From positions 19,432,577 through 19,496,576 of the forward strand of contig NC_092582.1 of the NCBI RefSeq assembly GCF_037975245.1: a DNA stretch of 64,000 nucleotides. Direction: 5' to 3'. This stretch comes from Apostichopus japonicus. Its lineage: Eukaryota > Echinodermata > Holothuroidea > Aspidochirotida > Stichopodidae. The notes below the pieces were generated by a model. The model had not been told where the DNA came from. It saw only the letters and a program-made list of their open reading frames with translations, and ran no database searches. Shown here piece after piece: positions 21,742 through 32,817 of this stretch; position 1 is the stretch's first letter; each line of letters begins with the position of its first letter. Both the position numbers and the translations under genes were made by a program.

Positions 21742-22565
21742 ATACTTTGCGTCGAGTTTGGGTGTTAATAACACCCTAAATGATACCGTCCCCCGAAGTT
21801 TGCTGGTATGGGGTGATAGCTGGTGAAGTCAGCTACTTTGGGGACCCCAATGATACTGAGTTACAGATTTGATTTGTTAGCCAAAAATCGTGTTGAAAAC
21901 CCGTATATAAACTGTAATTGAGACTGTGCGTCGAGTTTGGGTGTTAATAACACCCTAAATGATACCGTCCCCCGAGGTTTGTTGGTATGGGGTGATAGAG
22001 GGTGACGTCAGCTACCATGGGGACCCCAATGATACTGAGTTACAGATTTGATTTGTTAGCCAAAAATCGTGTTGAAAAACCGTATTTAAACTGTAGATGA
22101 TACTTTGCGTCGAGTTTGGGTGTTAATAACACCCTAAATGATACCGTCCCCCGAGGTTTGTTGGTATTGGGTGATAGCTGGTGACGTCAGCTACTTTGGG
22201 GACCCCAATGATACTGAGTTACAGATTTGATTTGTTAGCCAAAAATCGTGTTGAAAAACCGTATTTAAACTGTAGATGTTACTTTGCGTCAAGTTTGGGT
22301 GTTAATAACACCCTAAATGATACCGTCCCCCGAGGTTTGTTGGTATGGGGTGATAGCTGGTGACGTCAGCTACGTTTTTGCTCCCCAATGATACTGAGTT
22401 ACAGATTTGATTTGTTTGCTAGATGTGGTTTTGAATAACAGTATATATATGCTACGTTTTACTTTCAGTTGCCGAGTTAATTGTTAATAACCCCCTGCCC
22501 GACATCGTCCCTCACGGTTGTTGGCATACTTTGGTAGAGTGTAATGTCAGCTTTAACGTTCACCC
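21742..22565 (+). repeat. 179-bp satellite array, right arm, second part
   Basis: The array resumes mid-monomer after the ATAC duplication and runs about 3.5 clean monomers to about 22,415. One strongly decayed monomer follows (22,416-22,565), recognisable by TTAATAACCCCCTG and an altered GGTTGTTGGCATAC. The decay towards the outer edge mirrors the diverged first monomer of the left arm. Confidence 0.85.
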
Positions 22566-22884
22566 CACCCTTCTGCATGTTTCCCATTAAGCTTTTTTGC
22601 AAATATGTTATCTTTTACCCTAAACTTACGCTTTTCGCTGATATTCGGGGCAGGTCTGATATTTTTTAGAGCTATAATTTTGCTTTTCCACAATAATGAG
22701 TTAAGCCATACCCTGACTTTGGAGATATTTTATACCCCGTTCCATAATTACGAGTTTGTCGGGTTTGAATCTCTTATAATAAATTATTTAATGCATGGAA
22801 CGTCCAAAAGCCTGTCTTTCCCTCCTAATTGCAATCGATTGAAAGCATTCGATCATTCAATTTGCTTTAAACACATCATTTTTG

Positions 22885-23023
22885 CCACATGGCCCATTAC
22901 GAAGGCCACTATACAACTCCGTAGTGTCATTTGCACTTTCTAGCAATTTTTGGTCGCCCTTATTGGTCGCTCTTATTGTTCGCTACTATTGGTCGCTCTT
23001 ATTGTTCGCCAACTTCAGCCAGA
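22885..23023 (-). repeat. Right terminal inverted repeat of the foldback element
   Basis: Read on the minus strand it begins TCTGGCTGAAGTTGGCG and continues in 13-bp units AACAATAAGAGCG, ACCAATAGTAGCG, AACAATAAGAGCG, ACCAATAAGGGCG, then an ACTACGGAG block. It is the inverse of 2,624-2,760. Confidence 0.7.
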
Positions 23024-23033
23024 TAGAGTACCG
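23024..23033 (+). repeat. Right target-site duplication of the foldback element
   Basis: TAGAGTACCG, the direct copy of 2,614-2,623. Confidence 0.7.
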
Positions 23034-26000
23034 TAACGATATGATCTTATCTTGCACACCAGAATCAAGCCATGCTATATGCCAGATTGCAGGCCTTATG
23101 TGTAATTCTCCGCTTATAGTCTATACCAATCCGCCACAATGTTCTCCTTCTGGAAAAGTGTCACAAAGCCGTAAGATGACATCTTTTTTCATATCTATAT
23201 GGCTTGCATGTTAAAGAACATGAATGGAAGTACATGCGGTGCAAAACTTGGGTCAACTGAGGCAGTGTTACGCCGTTTAAGCTATCCAGGAGCAGCGTAT
23301 GAAAATTGTTGACTACAGAGAGAAGAGGTTTGTTTGCAAGTGACGGAAACTCCAGACTGTAATAGCAAAAACTCTGTATGATGCAAACAAATTGATAATG
23401 CCATAAAATGTCAACTTGTCAGCTATCCAGTGATGGGAAGCATGTATCTAATAAGAACCTCTATTTAGACGCAGAAACCACATTACATTTGTGATTTAAT
23501 GTGAAAGTCGATAGGGCTTTTAATTGACGTAAGTTTCTTTCTTGTCGAATATTTGCACTGTTTAAAATTAGTTTACCGCAAGTACAACGATGTAGTGCTG
23601 TATCATATATAACTTTACAACTTATATTACACAAATATTGTGTCCATATTACAGAATTCTAGGCTACGGGCTATCTAGCAGGAGTGGAGTATTATGCAGC
23701 TGACAGTTATTTGTCAGTTAAGTACGGGATGCTACTGGAAGAAAATCGTAAGATAATATTCCCAACTTACAAAAACTTGATTTAGGATCACCAAACCACT
23801 GGAACGTACAAATTACTGTATAAAATGTAAATTCTGTTAAGTTGAGGAGGAAGGGTTTAGTTTGTAAAAGGGAAGAGAAAGAACGTAGAAAATGATCTCT
23901 TAGTATAGTACAAAGTTCCAACATGTTTCAAACATGTTCAAGCATGTTTAGTTATGTGAATAGAATACCACAGATGATTTATCTTGGTTCAGATGAGATG
24001 ATCTGTACCAGTTAGACAGTGGTATTCAGAACTTAACGTTCAACATTAATTGCATACATCTACTGTTAAGCTGCCCAATTTATTTCATGTTTCTTACTGT
24101 TGGTAATCAATGTTTTCAGAGCAATATAAAACAGGTAATCGGCAATAATAAGTGTAATAAGCACATATTGGGCAAAATATGTGATTGTCAGTTGGTAAAT
24201 AATCGAAATGCTAAATCCTGATTTCGTCCACAAATGACTTATTTACAGTACGTTTTATGTTGATTTTGTTTTTCTTTTTTTGGGTCGACACACAGCTTTC
24301 ATGTACGCAAACATGCAATATGTATAGTTTTTGAAGCATCACTGTGTTCCCGATATAACGTGACATATTTCTTTTCTTAAGTTTTCACCTTTCGCTCTTT
24401 TTTGCACCAAATTCTGGTGAATAATATTCCTAATAAAATTATTATTATTGTTAGTTTGGTTATTTTTCTGTTATATTTTGCACCACTTACCAAACAATAG
24501 AGATTGGCTACGTAGGAAAAGGAATATAAGACTATAGTCATGTGAAGAACAAAATATATTTATCGGTGCAGCTTTGTGAACGGTGATCAATTAATGACGT
24601 CTGGGAATACAAATAATTCTACATTTTACCTAATTAAGGAATATATTAGGGAAAACAACATGTTTGTGAAAGCTTATGACAATGGTTTCAATCACTCATT
24701 TGCCTGATTTTAATTGATGAAAAGCTGTAACTATATAAAGGCAAAACTAGCAAATGTAAGGTAAATTTATGTTGACATTGCAGCCACCTTTAAAGCATTC
24801 CGTCATCGCATTTTTAAAATGAAAGTATTACAATTGTATAATATCCGTGCAACAGAATGAAAAGCTTCTTTCTGGAAATTATATTTATTTTTAATTGATA
24901 TAGACCTTCAAATTGACATGAAAATGTAATAATAGGTCAGTTTCTTTATTGTTAATATAAAGGATCTGTAACAATTAAAATAATACTCTTATCTTTTTGA
25001 AAAAGATGAACACCGAAGGGATGAATAGGAACTTTTGTTAAATATATTTTTTACTTCTTCTCTTCACTGTGATGAGTAGATATCCTGAGGTCATTGAAAC
25101 AGACTCCCAAGTATGTACAGGGGCGTTATGTTGATATATGAAAATGTTATACACTATGAATTCATGTTGAGAGAACAAATCGTAAAGCTAATCTACATGA
25201 TAAGCTGTCATGGTCGAACTGCATGAAAACTAAGATTACTAGTAAAATATGATGTTACGTTGGGGTGCTCCATCTCAAATAGTTTGGGCCCCGTTATTAA
25301 ATAATTATAATGAACAACAGATAAAGAAAAACTCCAGACATAGATATAATTGTAGAGTATAAGCTTTATTGCTGCACTCTCTGAAGTCTGAAATCTTAGT
25401 CTTTTTACATATTAAAAAAATACAGTATTTAAGTAATTGAAACTTACTGTAAGGGGGCGATAACCTCTCTGTGACATAAACTCTTGGTCACAGAGTCTTT
25501 TACTTATAATTATTAAGGCACATAGGAGATGACTGTGACTAACCACATTCGTGTGGCTAACCACAATACACATGAGATGCAACAGGTTGTCATTTTGGTT
25601 GAGCATGAATAGTTCATGGAATTAAGACAAAGGGGGCTTCTACGAATATGATGTGGGTGTAGGGTGAATAAGTCATGAACAGGAAGTAAGCAGTTACTCT
25701 TAAGACAATGAGGCATGGAAGCAATTGCTTAAAGTAATATGATGGGGATATAACGACATACTACATTACATCTCTTTTGGAATTTTGCTGACGAATTGAA
25801 CTCAAGTGAAATTGTAAAGCAAGAAAGGAAAGTAAAATGGTATACAACATTAATGAATACGAGGTGGGAAACGAAGAAAATATATAGATTAATTGATGAA
25901 TGTCTACATAAAATATAACATGGTAAACACAATCGTTAGCCAAAAAACACTCTCTAACCTTGCTGTGTAAGGTATCAGATGAATTATTCATCCATAAAAT

Positions 26001-26190
26001 TATACTTCGATGGTATATTTTTTATAATAACCGAGGCGCGCTTTCGATTACCGTGAAGGCTACCATAAAGGCAAGTACAGAATAACTTTAAATTCACATC
26101 CAACCTACATTTCTCATGGATGAACCAGAATGAATTTCTTCGCAAAAATATACCAATTCTAAAGTCATTAGCTTTTATAACTAGTCTTGA
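23034..26190. other. AT-rich intergenic stretch
   Basis: No gene, domain fragment or clear repeat was recognised. Open frames here are short and lack coding character. Confidence 0.45.
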
Positions 26191-26239
26191 CTTTTTATTT
26201 CTGTATTGTAACAGTATTATCTTCACCTCGTCGTTTCTG

Positions 26240-27200
26240 CAATATCTTTTTTTTTAGTTTGTTGATGGTCGATATAGTTTGTTTCTCATTCGACGCATGT
26301 AAGTAACATGGTTTCAATCTATTAAAATGAAATACATCGTGTAATACTTCTCCATTGAGGGTCGACAAAAGGTAGTGAGTACGATCTATAATATTTGATA
26401 TATTACCAAAGGACCGCACCATTCTGCAGTTATTTTCCTAGAGGTGGAACGTACAGCAGAAGAGGAGGGCTTATATAAATAAAATAATTGTTCTAAAGTG
26501 TACATTGGGCTTTTAGTAAGCTCGTTGATTACTTTGACATTCTGACTGTTTTGCCTTTTCTCTGCAATTCTAACATTGTGCGAGAAAGGTGGTCAAAACG
26601 TTTCTTCAACAACGATACATACGCTTGATAAGAGTGGGCTAACCCTGAAATGAGGTCAAAGTTGGCTTGGTATGGTCAGCTGGCTTTCCTCCGAAAACTA
26701 ATTCATATGGGCTATAGTTGCCTAAATGTTGTGAACTGAATGAGTTGTAAGCATAACAGATTGTTGAAACAAATCTAACCCAATCATTGCCGAACTGATT
26801 TAAATTAACCTTTAGAAAATTTGAGAGTGTCTGAATATGTCGTTCTACTTGGAGACTACCATGATTACAAACACTTACTGTTTTCTGTTCTATTCCTAAT
26901 GTCTTACAAAGGAGGGTAAGTAATTTACCAGTTAGAGGAGTTCGGCATCGGTTACAAGTAATGATGGGGGACCAAATATGGATACAACTTTCTGAATTAA
27001 TGCTTCACATACTGTTTGTGCGTCTATTTTTTTAAAGGGAACACCAAAAAAAAACCAAACGTGTGATCTCATCACATACCATGAGGTGCTTGAATCCTGA
27101 TACTGAAGTGGGCATTGTCTTAAAATCCATACTCAATACCAAATATGATTCTGGGATACGGGGAAAATATTGTCTTAGTTTATCTTTCGTAGTACGAAAT
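26240..27200 (-). pseudogene. Integrase and C-terminal module of decayed Gypsy element
   Basis: All three catalytic positions are recognisable: SMDFKTMP (Asp near 27,125), VTDA (near 26,948) and QVERHIQTL (Glu near 26,845), followed by NSFSSQHLGNYSPYELVFGG. Frames change between these motifs. The end GEVLHDVFHFNRLKPCY (about 26,300-26,350) is the typical C-terminal module. Confidence 0.8.
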
Positions 27201-28099
27201 TGTTTGACATCGTGAGCAAGCTTGAACGTAATTTGATATCCTTTGAAACATATTACGGAAATAGAATGTTTTACGAATTGTTAAATATGTACGCATCACA
27301 CCTTGGTGATTGCTCAAAATATTACCATTATATGTACAGATGATACTATCTGCTATCGTTTTAAAATTACAAGTTGGAGCGTAGATCGCTCTTACTTATT
27401 CGTTTTCTCATAAATACATAAACGAAATAATAAAAGACCATTACAAAGGATATGTTGTTCTGATTGCAGGCGAACAGAGCGTGCAGACTAAGGTTTAGAA
27501 GGCAATATGTCATAAGTAAAAGAGTCGTAAATTTGTTTAAAGTGAGGTTCAGTCTCTTGCAGTAGTCGTAGTTTATTCACATCGAATGGTAAATTATAGT
27601 CATGAATGATTTTCTTTTGTATTTTCTTCATAATCTTGTCCAATTCCTGTTGCTTAGGAATATGTCTAGTTACAAGATTGTCTATTTTCGTAATTATTGG
27701 TTTCGGTGGAACGTACGAGTCTGGGGAGGGGGAGGATCAAAAGTTGTGTCTGTTTCAGATCGATCGACGAGCCTTGGTTCTGGCTGTGAAATCAAAGGAG
27801 TGGGGATGGGGCGGACACTAGGACGTGGGGTAAAGGTTACAGGTTTCGTTGAGGACTGGAAAGGATAAGAAGACGAGGCTGATGTTTGCCTTGCTTGACC
27901 TTGTGTGGGGAGATGAGGTGACGATTTTCGTGAACCTCGGTAAGCTGAGTTAACTGGGTCGGTGGTAGCAGGCAAAATAAGCGGAATTAGTTGCATTTGT
28001 TTTACGGTTATTTTGTGGTGCAAATAATTCGGGAACAGTGATACCCATTGATCTGGCTTTATATCTGGTCATAACCGGATGAAGAATATCTTCATGACT

Positions 28100-28674
28100 G
28101 TTAAGGATAAGTCCTGATTGTTCACAGGGTAATTCCGATATTGAACTGAATGCTAATGGAACAACTTGATCAATTTCAGAATCGTCGTTCTGCGGTGCTC
28201 GGGAGAGAAAATCAGCCAGTGGAATATCAGATCCTTTCTCGTATCAAACAATAACAGCATAATCCGATAAACGAAAAAGTAATTCACGTAAACGGGCTGA
28301 AGTTGGTGCATGTTTTGTTCTCATTAGTTGAACTAATGCCGAATGATCTACAATAGCATCAAACTCACAATGTCCTAATAAATGTTGGAAGGCGGTGATA
28401 TTGATGAGTAGACCGATTATCTCTAACTCTGTTACACTGTATCTTTTACACGCATCGGGGAGTACCTTAGACTAATATCCAATAATGTGTTCATGACCTT
28501 AACATGTTTTTGTGAGGTATGAACCTGTGGCAGTCCGTGAGGTGTCACCATACAAAGTAAATATACCTTGTTACCTAGGCAAAGGTAGAATGGGTGGTCG
28601 AGTCACTAATTCTCTGATGGCTTCAAAAGCTTTTTGATGCTCTGTAGTCCATTTAAAGTCTTTGCGTTTGCGAC
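28100..28674 (-). pseudogene. RNase H region of decayed Gypsy element
   Basis: On the minus strand a stretch reads RLRELLFRLSDYAVIV, then an in-frame stop, then YEKGSDIPLADFLSRAP. This is the conserved end of Gypsy RNase H (KGxxNxxADxLSR). Confidence 0.75.
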
Positions 28675-29908
28675 TCAAACAATGAAGGGAACGCAAATTT
28701 CCTGAACTTTGGGGAAGAAATTAGAGACATAGTTAATTGCACCTATGAAGCGTTTAACTGCTTTAGGGGTTTTCGGGACAAGGTTGTTTCTTATATCTGT
28801 GCAACGGTTGTTAAAGGGTTGAATACAAGCTTGGCATTCAGAATTAATTGTAATAAGGTGACCTATATATGTTACTTCATTTCTGAAAAGTTTACATTTC
28901 TTAGGAGAAATTTTCAAACCATGTGCAATCAGGGCCTGAAAAATCAATAACAACTGTTTTCGATGATTCTGTGTATCCTTGCTAAAAACTATGATGTCAT
29001 CGTGATGACTAATGCAAAACTGTGAGGCATTGGGGATATCTGTAGGAATTTCATCTATTTTGGCTTGAAAAATTGCAGATGAAATGTTCAATCCTTGCGG
29101 TAAACGTTTGTAGTGATAATGGAGTGTGTCCACCATGATAAGAGGCAATACCGGTGTACTGTTGCGCATGCTTACTGAGTGGAAGGCAAAAGAAAGCGGA
29201 TTTTAAACATAGGAAACTGAGAACGTTTGCGTTGAAGTAACCAATGGTTCTAAGAGTTTCATTCAGTAACGGGAATTGGTGATTGAGACGCTTGATACGA
29301 GTTTTAATATGTCGAAAATCAGTTACGACTCTCTTTTCTTTACTATCTTTCTTGGAAATTAGAAAGACGGGGGAAGTATAGGATTTATGACCTTTTCCTA
29401 AAATTCCTAATTTGACTAACTTTCCTAGTTCTTTGACAACTGTTCGTTTGTCTGAGTCAGCAGTTACGTAAGGGCGGATGAAAAACGGGTTAGTATCAGT
29501 GAATTTAATATCTACTTGAAAGTTTGGGCATCTGGAAATTTCACCATACAGAGAAAATGCTTTTCTGTGTTTATCTGAATCTTGGTAAAAGGAGGTTTTC
29601 TCTTGGGGATCTAACACGCTGTCATGGAGGTGAATACATTTACGAAGAACTTCGCGCTCGGTAAGGTCAATGTAAGGGTCGTTGTGATCTAAGTGGGAAT
29701 AGCGTATTAAATTAAATTGACGAATACGTAATATCTCATGAGACGTTTGTTTCCCTGTCATTTTAGATTTAGAGGTAACAACTTCAGAAAGGGCATTAAG
29801 GTGATCTGGTGGAAATTCTTGTAAAACTGTTACAAAGTCATTGATATCAAAGTATGCTACAGAATTTGAAGGTGAAAAGGCAATTGGTTTGCGAGTTGTA
29901 TTTGTCAA
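28675..29908 (-). pseudogene. Reverse transcriptase of decayed Gypsy element
   Basis: Two overlapping open segments (29,051-29,908 and 28,675-29,169) together cover an RT domain, so a frameshift lies around 29,120-29,170. The first contains YTSPVFLISKKDSKEKRVVT; the second contains YKRLPQGLNISSAIFQAKID, the active-site box FCISHHDDIIVFS and the thumb motif KTPKAVKRFIGAINYVSNF. The usual Tyr before x-DD is replaced by His (HHDD), a further sign of decay. Confidence 0.85.
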
Positions 29909-30206
29909 GAGAAGTCGTGTTCGACCTCGGTGAAACTTTACAAGGGGAATTAAAGGACATGTAGTTACACATTCCTATAGTTTGCAAGGGGATTTCCGAA
30001 TTCTTTAATGGTGTTGGGATACAGCCTTTTAGTAATACATATTTGTATAGTCCGTCGTACTGGGCGGACATAATATCTTGATTTCCTAAGACGAGTATGT
30101 ATGATTCAAAATCTATTTTTCCTTTCAACTCGCTAAGTGTATCATTACCTACAATTAAATCAACTCCAGTAAGGTTGCTTGCAACATACGCGATAAACTC
30201 AAACAC
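29847..30206 (-). pseudogene. Protease C-terminal half of decayed Gypsy element
   Basis: The open segment contains LTGVDLIVGNDTLSELKGK, resembling the second half of a retroelement aspartic protease (hydrophobic-G-x-D-hydrophobic-L). The catalytic DTG/DSG part is not visible in this frame. It overlaps the RT frame downstream. Confidence 0.5.
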
Positions 30207-30764
30207 ATGATTTTGAATAGTGATTTGGAAAGATATTTTCTTATGTGCTGCATGTTGCAGCCTCCAGGTAACAATATTGCATTAACTTCGGAAAGGCGAT
30301 ATAACTAACGATGGTATAAAATTATAAAAAAACGCATACTATAACAAGCATCGAAGCAGGTTTTCTCGTTGGGTAGCGTGTGTGACGAGGATGGGGTGGT
30401 GGGGGGGGCGGGGCGTGGGTATATATCTCGCAGGGATAACAGGAAGCAAAATGATAGGGTTATAAAATACGAAATATTAGGCGCAATTTTCTGGTATTAA
30501 TGTCAGTATCCCGACAATTACGGATTAACTTCATTAGCAAATTGGTTTAACTGAGCCTTCTAATGCATTTTGTAATTTTCTTCCAATATTTTGTTTTGCC
30601 CACCAATACCATTTAATGAGGGAGGGGGTATTTGACTGAGGGGTGGGGGAGTGGACCCGCCACTTGTCCCCGCTGGTTACATAATTGTCTTTAGGAATAT
30701 AAACACGAAATAAGGAACCAATAAATACACTTATATAATCATGTTCAACTTTGTTTATTTATAT
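30207..30764. other. Non-coding stretch with G-rich runs
   Basis: No gene seen. G-rich blocks lie at 30,390-30,420 and 30,618-30,660. It could include remains of the decayed element's 5' end, but no LTR is recognisable. Confidence 0.35.
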
Positions 30765-30934
30765 TCATTCCAATTGAAACATATTCACTTTATAACTATA
30801 ACAATAAGAGCAATAATTATCATATTGCCACCAACCGCTTCTGTGTAGCTGTGCGCAGTTGAAGTTATCGCATGCGTCATTGTCTCGGTTATGCGTGCTG
30901 AACTGTTTTCCTCTGCTATAATAGAGATAATTAC
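30765..30934 (-). pseudogene. Lone fibrinogen-related (FReD) exon
   Basis: A TTTCTTCACAG acceptor is followed by GNYLYYSRGKQFSTHNRDND, then a Cys-rich stretch NCAQLHRSGWW, ending in a stop at 30,765. In ficolins and other fibrinogen-related proteins the same segment reads L.YH...FST.D.DND....NCA....WWY and includes the calcium-site Asp residues. The residues after WW (QYDNYCSYC...) depart from the family's expected asparagine/leucine-rich pattern. No neighbouring FReD exon was found, so this is either the last exon of a gene whose other exons are out of view or a relic. Fibrinogen-related proteins act as secreted lectins in invertebrate immunity. Confidence 0.6.
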
Positions 30935-30942
30935 CTGTGAAG

Positions 30943-31655
30943 AAAAACAACAAGAACAATCAGCAGTTAATACTTGGTCATTAAACAATATAGCGTTAGT
31001 ATCCTGATGTATTGCATACTTTTGTTGGGACATAAAATACATTTTAAGTTATACTGGGAAGTAAGTGGGGGGAGGTCACATTAGACTTGTGTAATAGTTG
31101 TATATTTCATATGCTGATTTATTCTTTATTTTCTTTATCTTAATTAGGCTTGGAGGTGAAGTGGATTTCAATTAACTGATATATATATATTAACCTACAA
31201 ACCAATCTTGCTGATAGGACATCATTGTCTATTGACATTTATTAATTGCTCAAATAAGTTCAAATTGAATTTGGTCCTATTGGAGAACGAAATTATGGAC
31301 TTTGCAATAACTATTTTATAGTTATTATTACAAAATTTGTAATTTTATCTATGTCTCCGGTTGTCTTTGTCTTGAAACATGGTGTATGGCTCTTCGGGTT
31401 TAACTGTTTCACACATTTTATAAGAACATTATTCTGCTAGTAGTAGGCTATGTTTTCCTTGCGAGCCCTACCTATTTAATTCTCTTTCAATGGTTCAATG
31501 AAGATATATGGTCGTATTTCTCTTCCCTTATATGTCCTGTTCTTAGACTGGGGCTTGCTCATACAGCCTACATTCTTGTTCATCGACGAGTCAGACTGCC
31601 TCAATATTTTGTCAATAACACCAACGGTATCCAATGATGTAGTGATACGGTAAAT
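30943..31655. other. AT-rich non-coding stretch
   Basis: No gene or repeat recognised other than a short (TA)n at about 31,176-31,190. Confidence 0.4.
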
Positions 31656-32699
31656 ATTTAACCAGGGGCGTATCCAGGGGGGGGGGCGCAACAGGTGCGC
31701 GCCCCCCCTATTGGCCGTCACCAAAAAAAAAAAAGTTTAGCAAAAAAAATAAAAAAAATTGATGACGACCTTTATGTGAGATGTCGGTGATCGCTCAACC
31801 CCCCCCCCCCCTCCCGTATGCTTTATTTTTTGTTTGCTAAAAAAAGGTTTTGGCGAAGTTCGGCGGCATAATAGTTTTAGAAACATAAATGGTAATTGTG
31901 TTTGTATTATCACTATAAACACTAAGTGACATGCCAGCCATACTGAATTGTGCATTTTGTGTCCATATTTACTGGAAATGTTGCTTATTATTAAGGTCGA
32001 AAAATGGATCACATATGGCCATGGGCGGCGATCCTGGGGGGGGGGGGAAGGGGATATATCCCCCCATGAAAGTGGGTGGAGGGGATGTAATACACCATAT
32101 CCCCCCACCAAATGCCAGGGATAAGAATATTTTCATGCCTACATTTATGCATCATCGTTAATGTACGGCTCTTTTTTAGCTTCATTTCTCGCCTACCATA
32201 AACGCAGTGCGATCTTTTCAAATAAAGCGTCTTTATAAAGCAAGAATAGTTGACTGTAGGCTTCATTGGCCCTATAACAACAAAATCTATTATTGCGCCC
32301 ACGGTATTGATATAGTACATATATGCACCCTCATAGTATTCATATAGGCCCTATAGTAGGCCTACACACGTACATGTTCCCTCGAACAGCTGAGAATCTC
32401 ATGTTATCAGGGTAATGCTTAATACACGTTTCACCTGGATGCCCTATAGCAATCGGTACCTAGGAATGTAACTATGTGTAATTGTGTATTGCATGTGTAT
32501 AGGCCTATAATAGCCTGCATGAGGCCATTTTCTTCATCGAATAATATAACAGAGCTCTCGAACATTCTAACGTTGCGCCTGAAACAAGATTGACAGGGGC
32601 AATTTTCCCAAAATAACACCCGAAATTAAAAAAAAAAGTATTTTGGATCCTGATTATGAGATATTTCGGACATGACATCCCTATTTTAAAGTTGGGTAT

Positions 32700-32808
32700 A
32701 TGCCGCTTGGAAACCTCGGGAAGTGCCGTTTCCGGCCATCTAGAGGGTTTGTTAATCCCAAAATTTTCTTGTAAGCTTCGCGCCAACTCATGGTGGCGCT
32801 ACGCTTAG
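32700..32808 (-). repeat. Dispersed repeat copy 1
   Basis: On the minus strand it contains GCGCCACCATGAGTTGGCGC, then AAGAAAATTTTGGG, then AGATGGCCGGAAACGGCACT. Related copies lie at 39,492-39,590 and 40,402-40,502. Here it is interrupted by the P-like insertion. Confidence 0.75.
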
Positions 32809-32817
32809 ATAGTCAAC

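Larger units (their letters stand above)
2624..23023. mobile_element. Giant foldback (TU/FB-like) transposon with satellite arms, interrupted by a Gypsy element
   Basis: The two ends are inverted copies of each other. From GGCTGAAGTTGGCGAACAAT onward the left end reads like the complement of the right end, with both built from 13-bp units. Homology resumes further in at an ACTACGGAG block. Inside each end lies an array of the same 179-bp satellite, in opposite orientations (left 2,874-5,700; right 10,515-13,014 plus 21,742-22,565). The centre is 5.7-10.5 kb. A 10-bp direct repeat flanks the whole. Removing the LTR retrotransposon and one copy of its 4-bp duplication gives an element of about 11.7 kb. 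Outer inverted repeats of short tandem units plus an inner domain match the known design of sea-urchin TU and Drosophila FB elements. No transposase was recognised inside, so it is probably mobilised in trans. The outermost 3-4 bases do not match between ends, so the exact termini are uncertain. Confidence 0.7.
26240..30206 (-). mobile_element. Decayed Ty3/Gypsy retrotransposon
   Basis: Reading leftward on the minus strand the order is end of protease, RT, RNase H, a proline-rich linker (27,694-28,023), integrase core, and a C-terminal module ending VFHFNRLKPCY. This is Ty3/Gypsy order and clearly a different lineage from the element at 13 kb. Multiple stops and frameshifts interrupt it. No LTRs, gag or primer site were found, so the copy is old and truncated. 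Confidence 0.85.
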
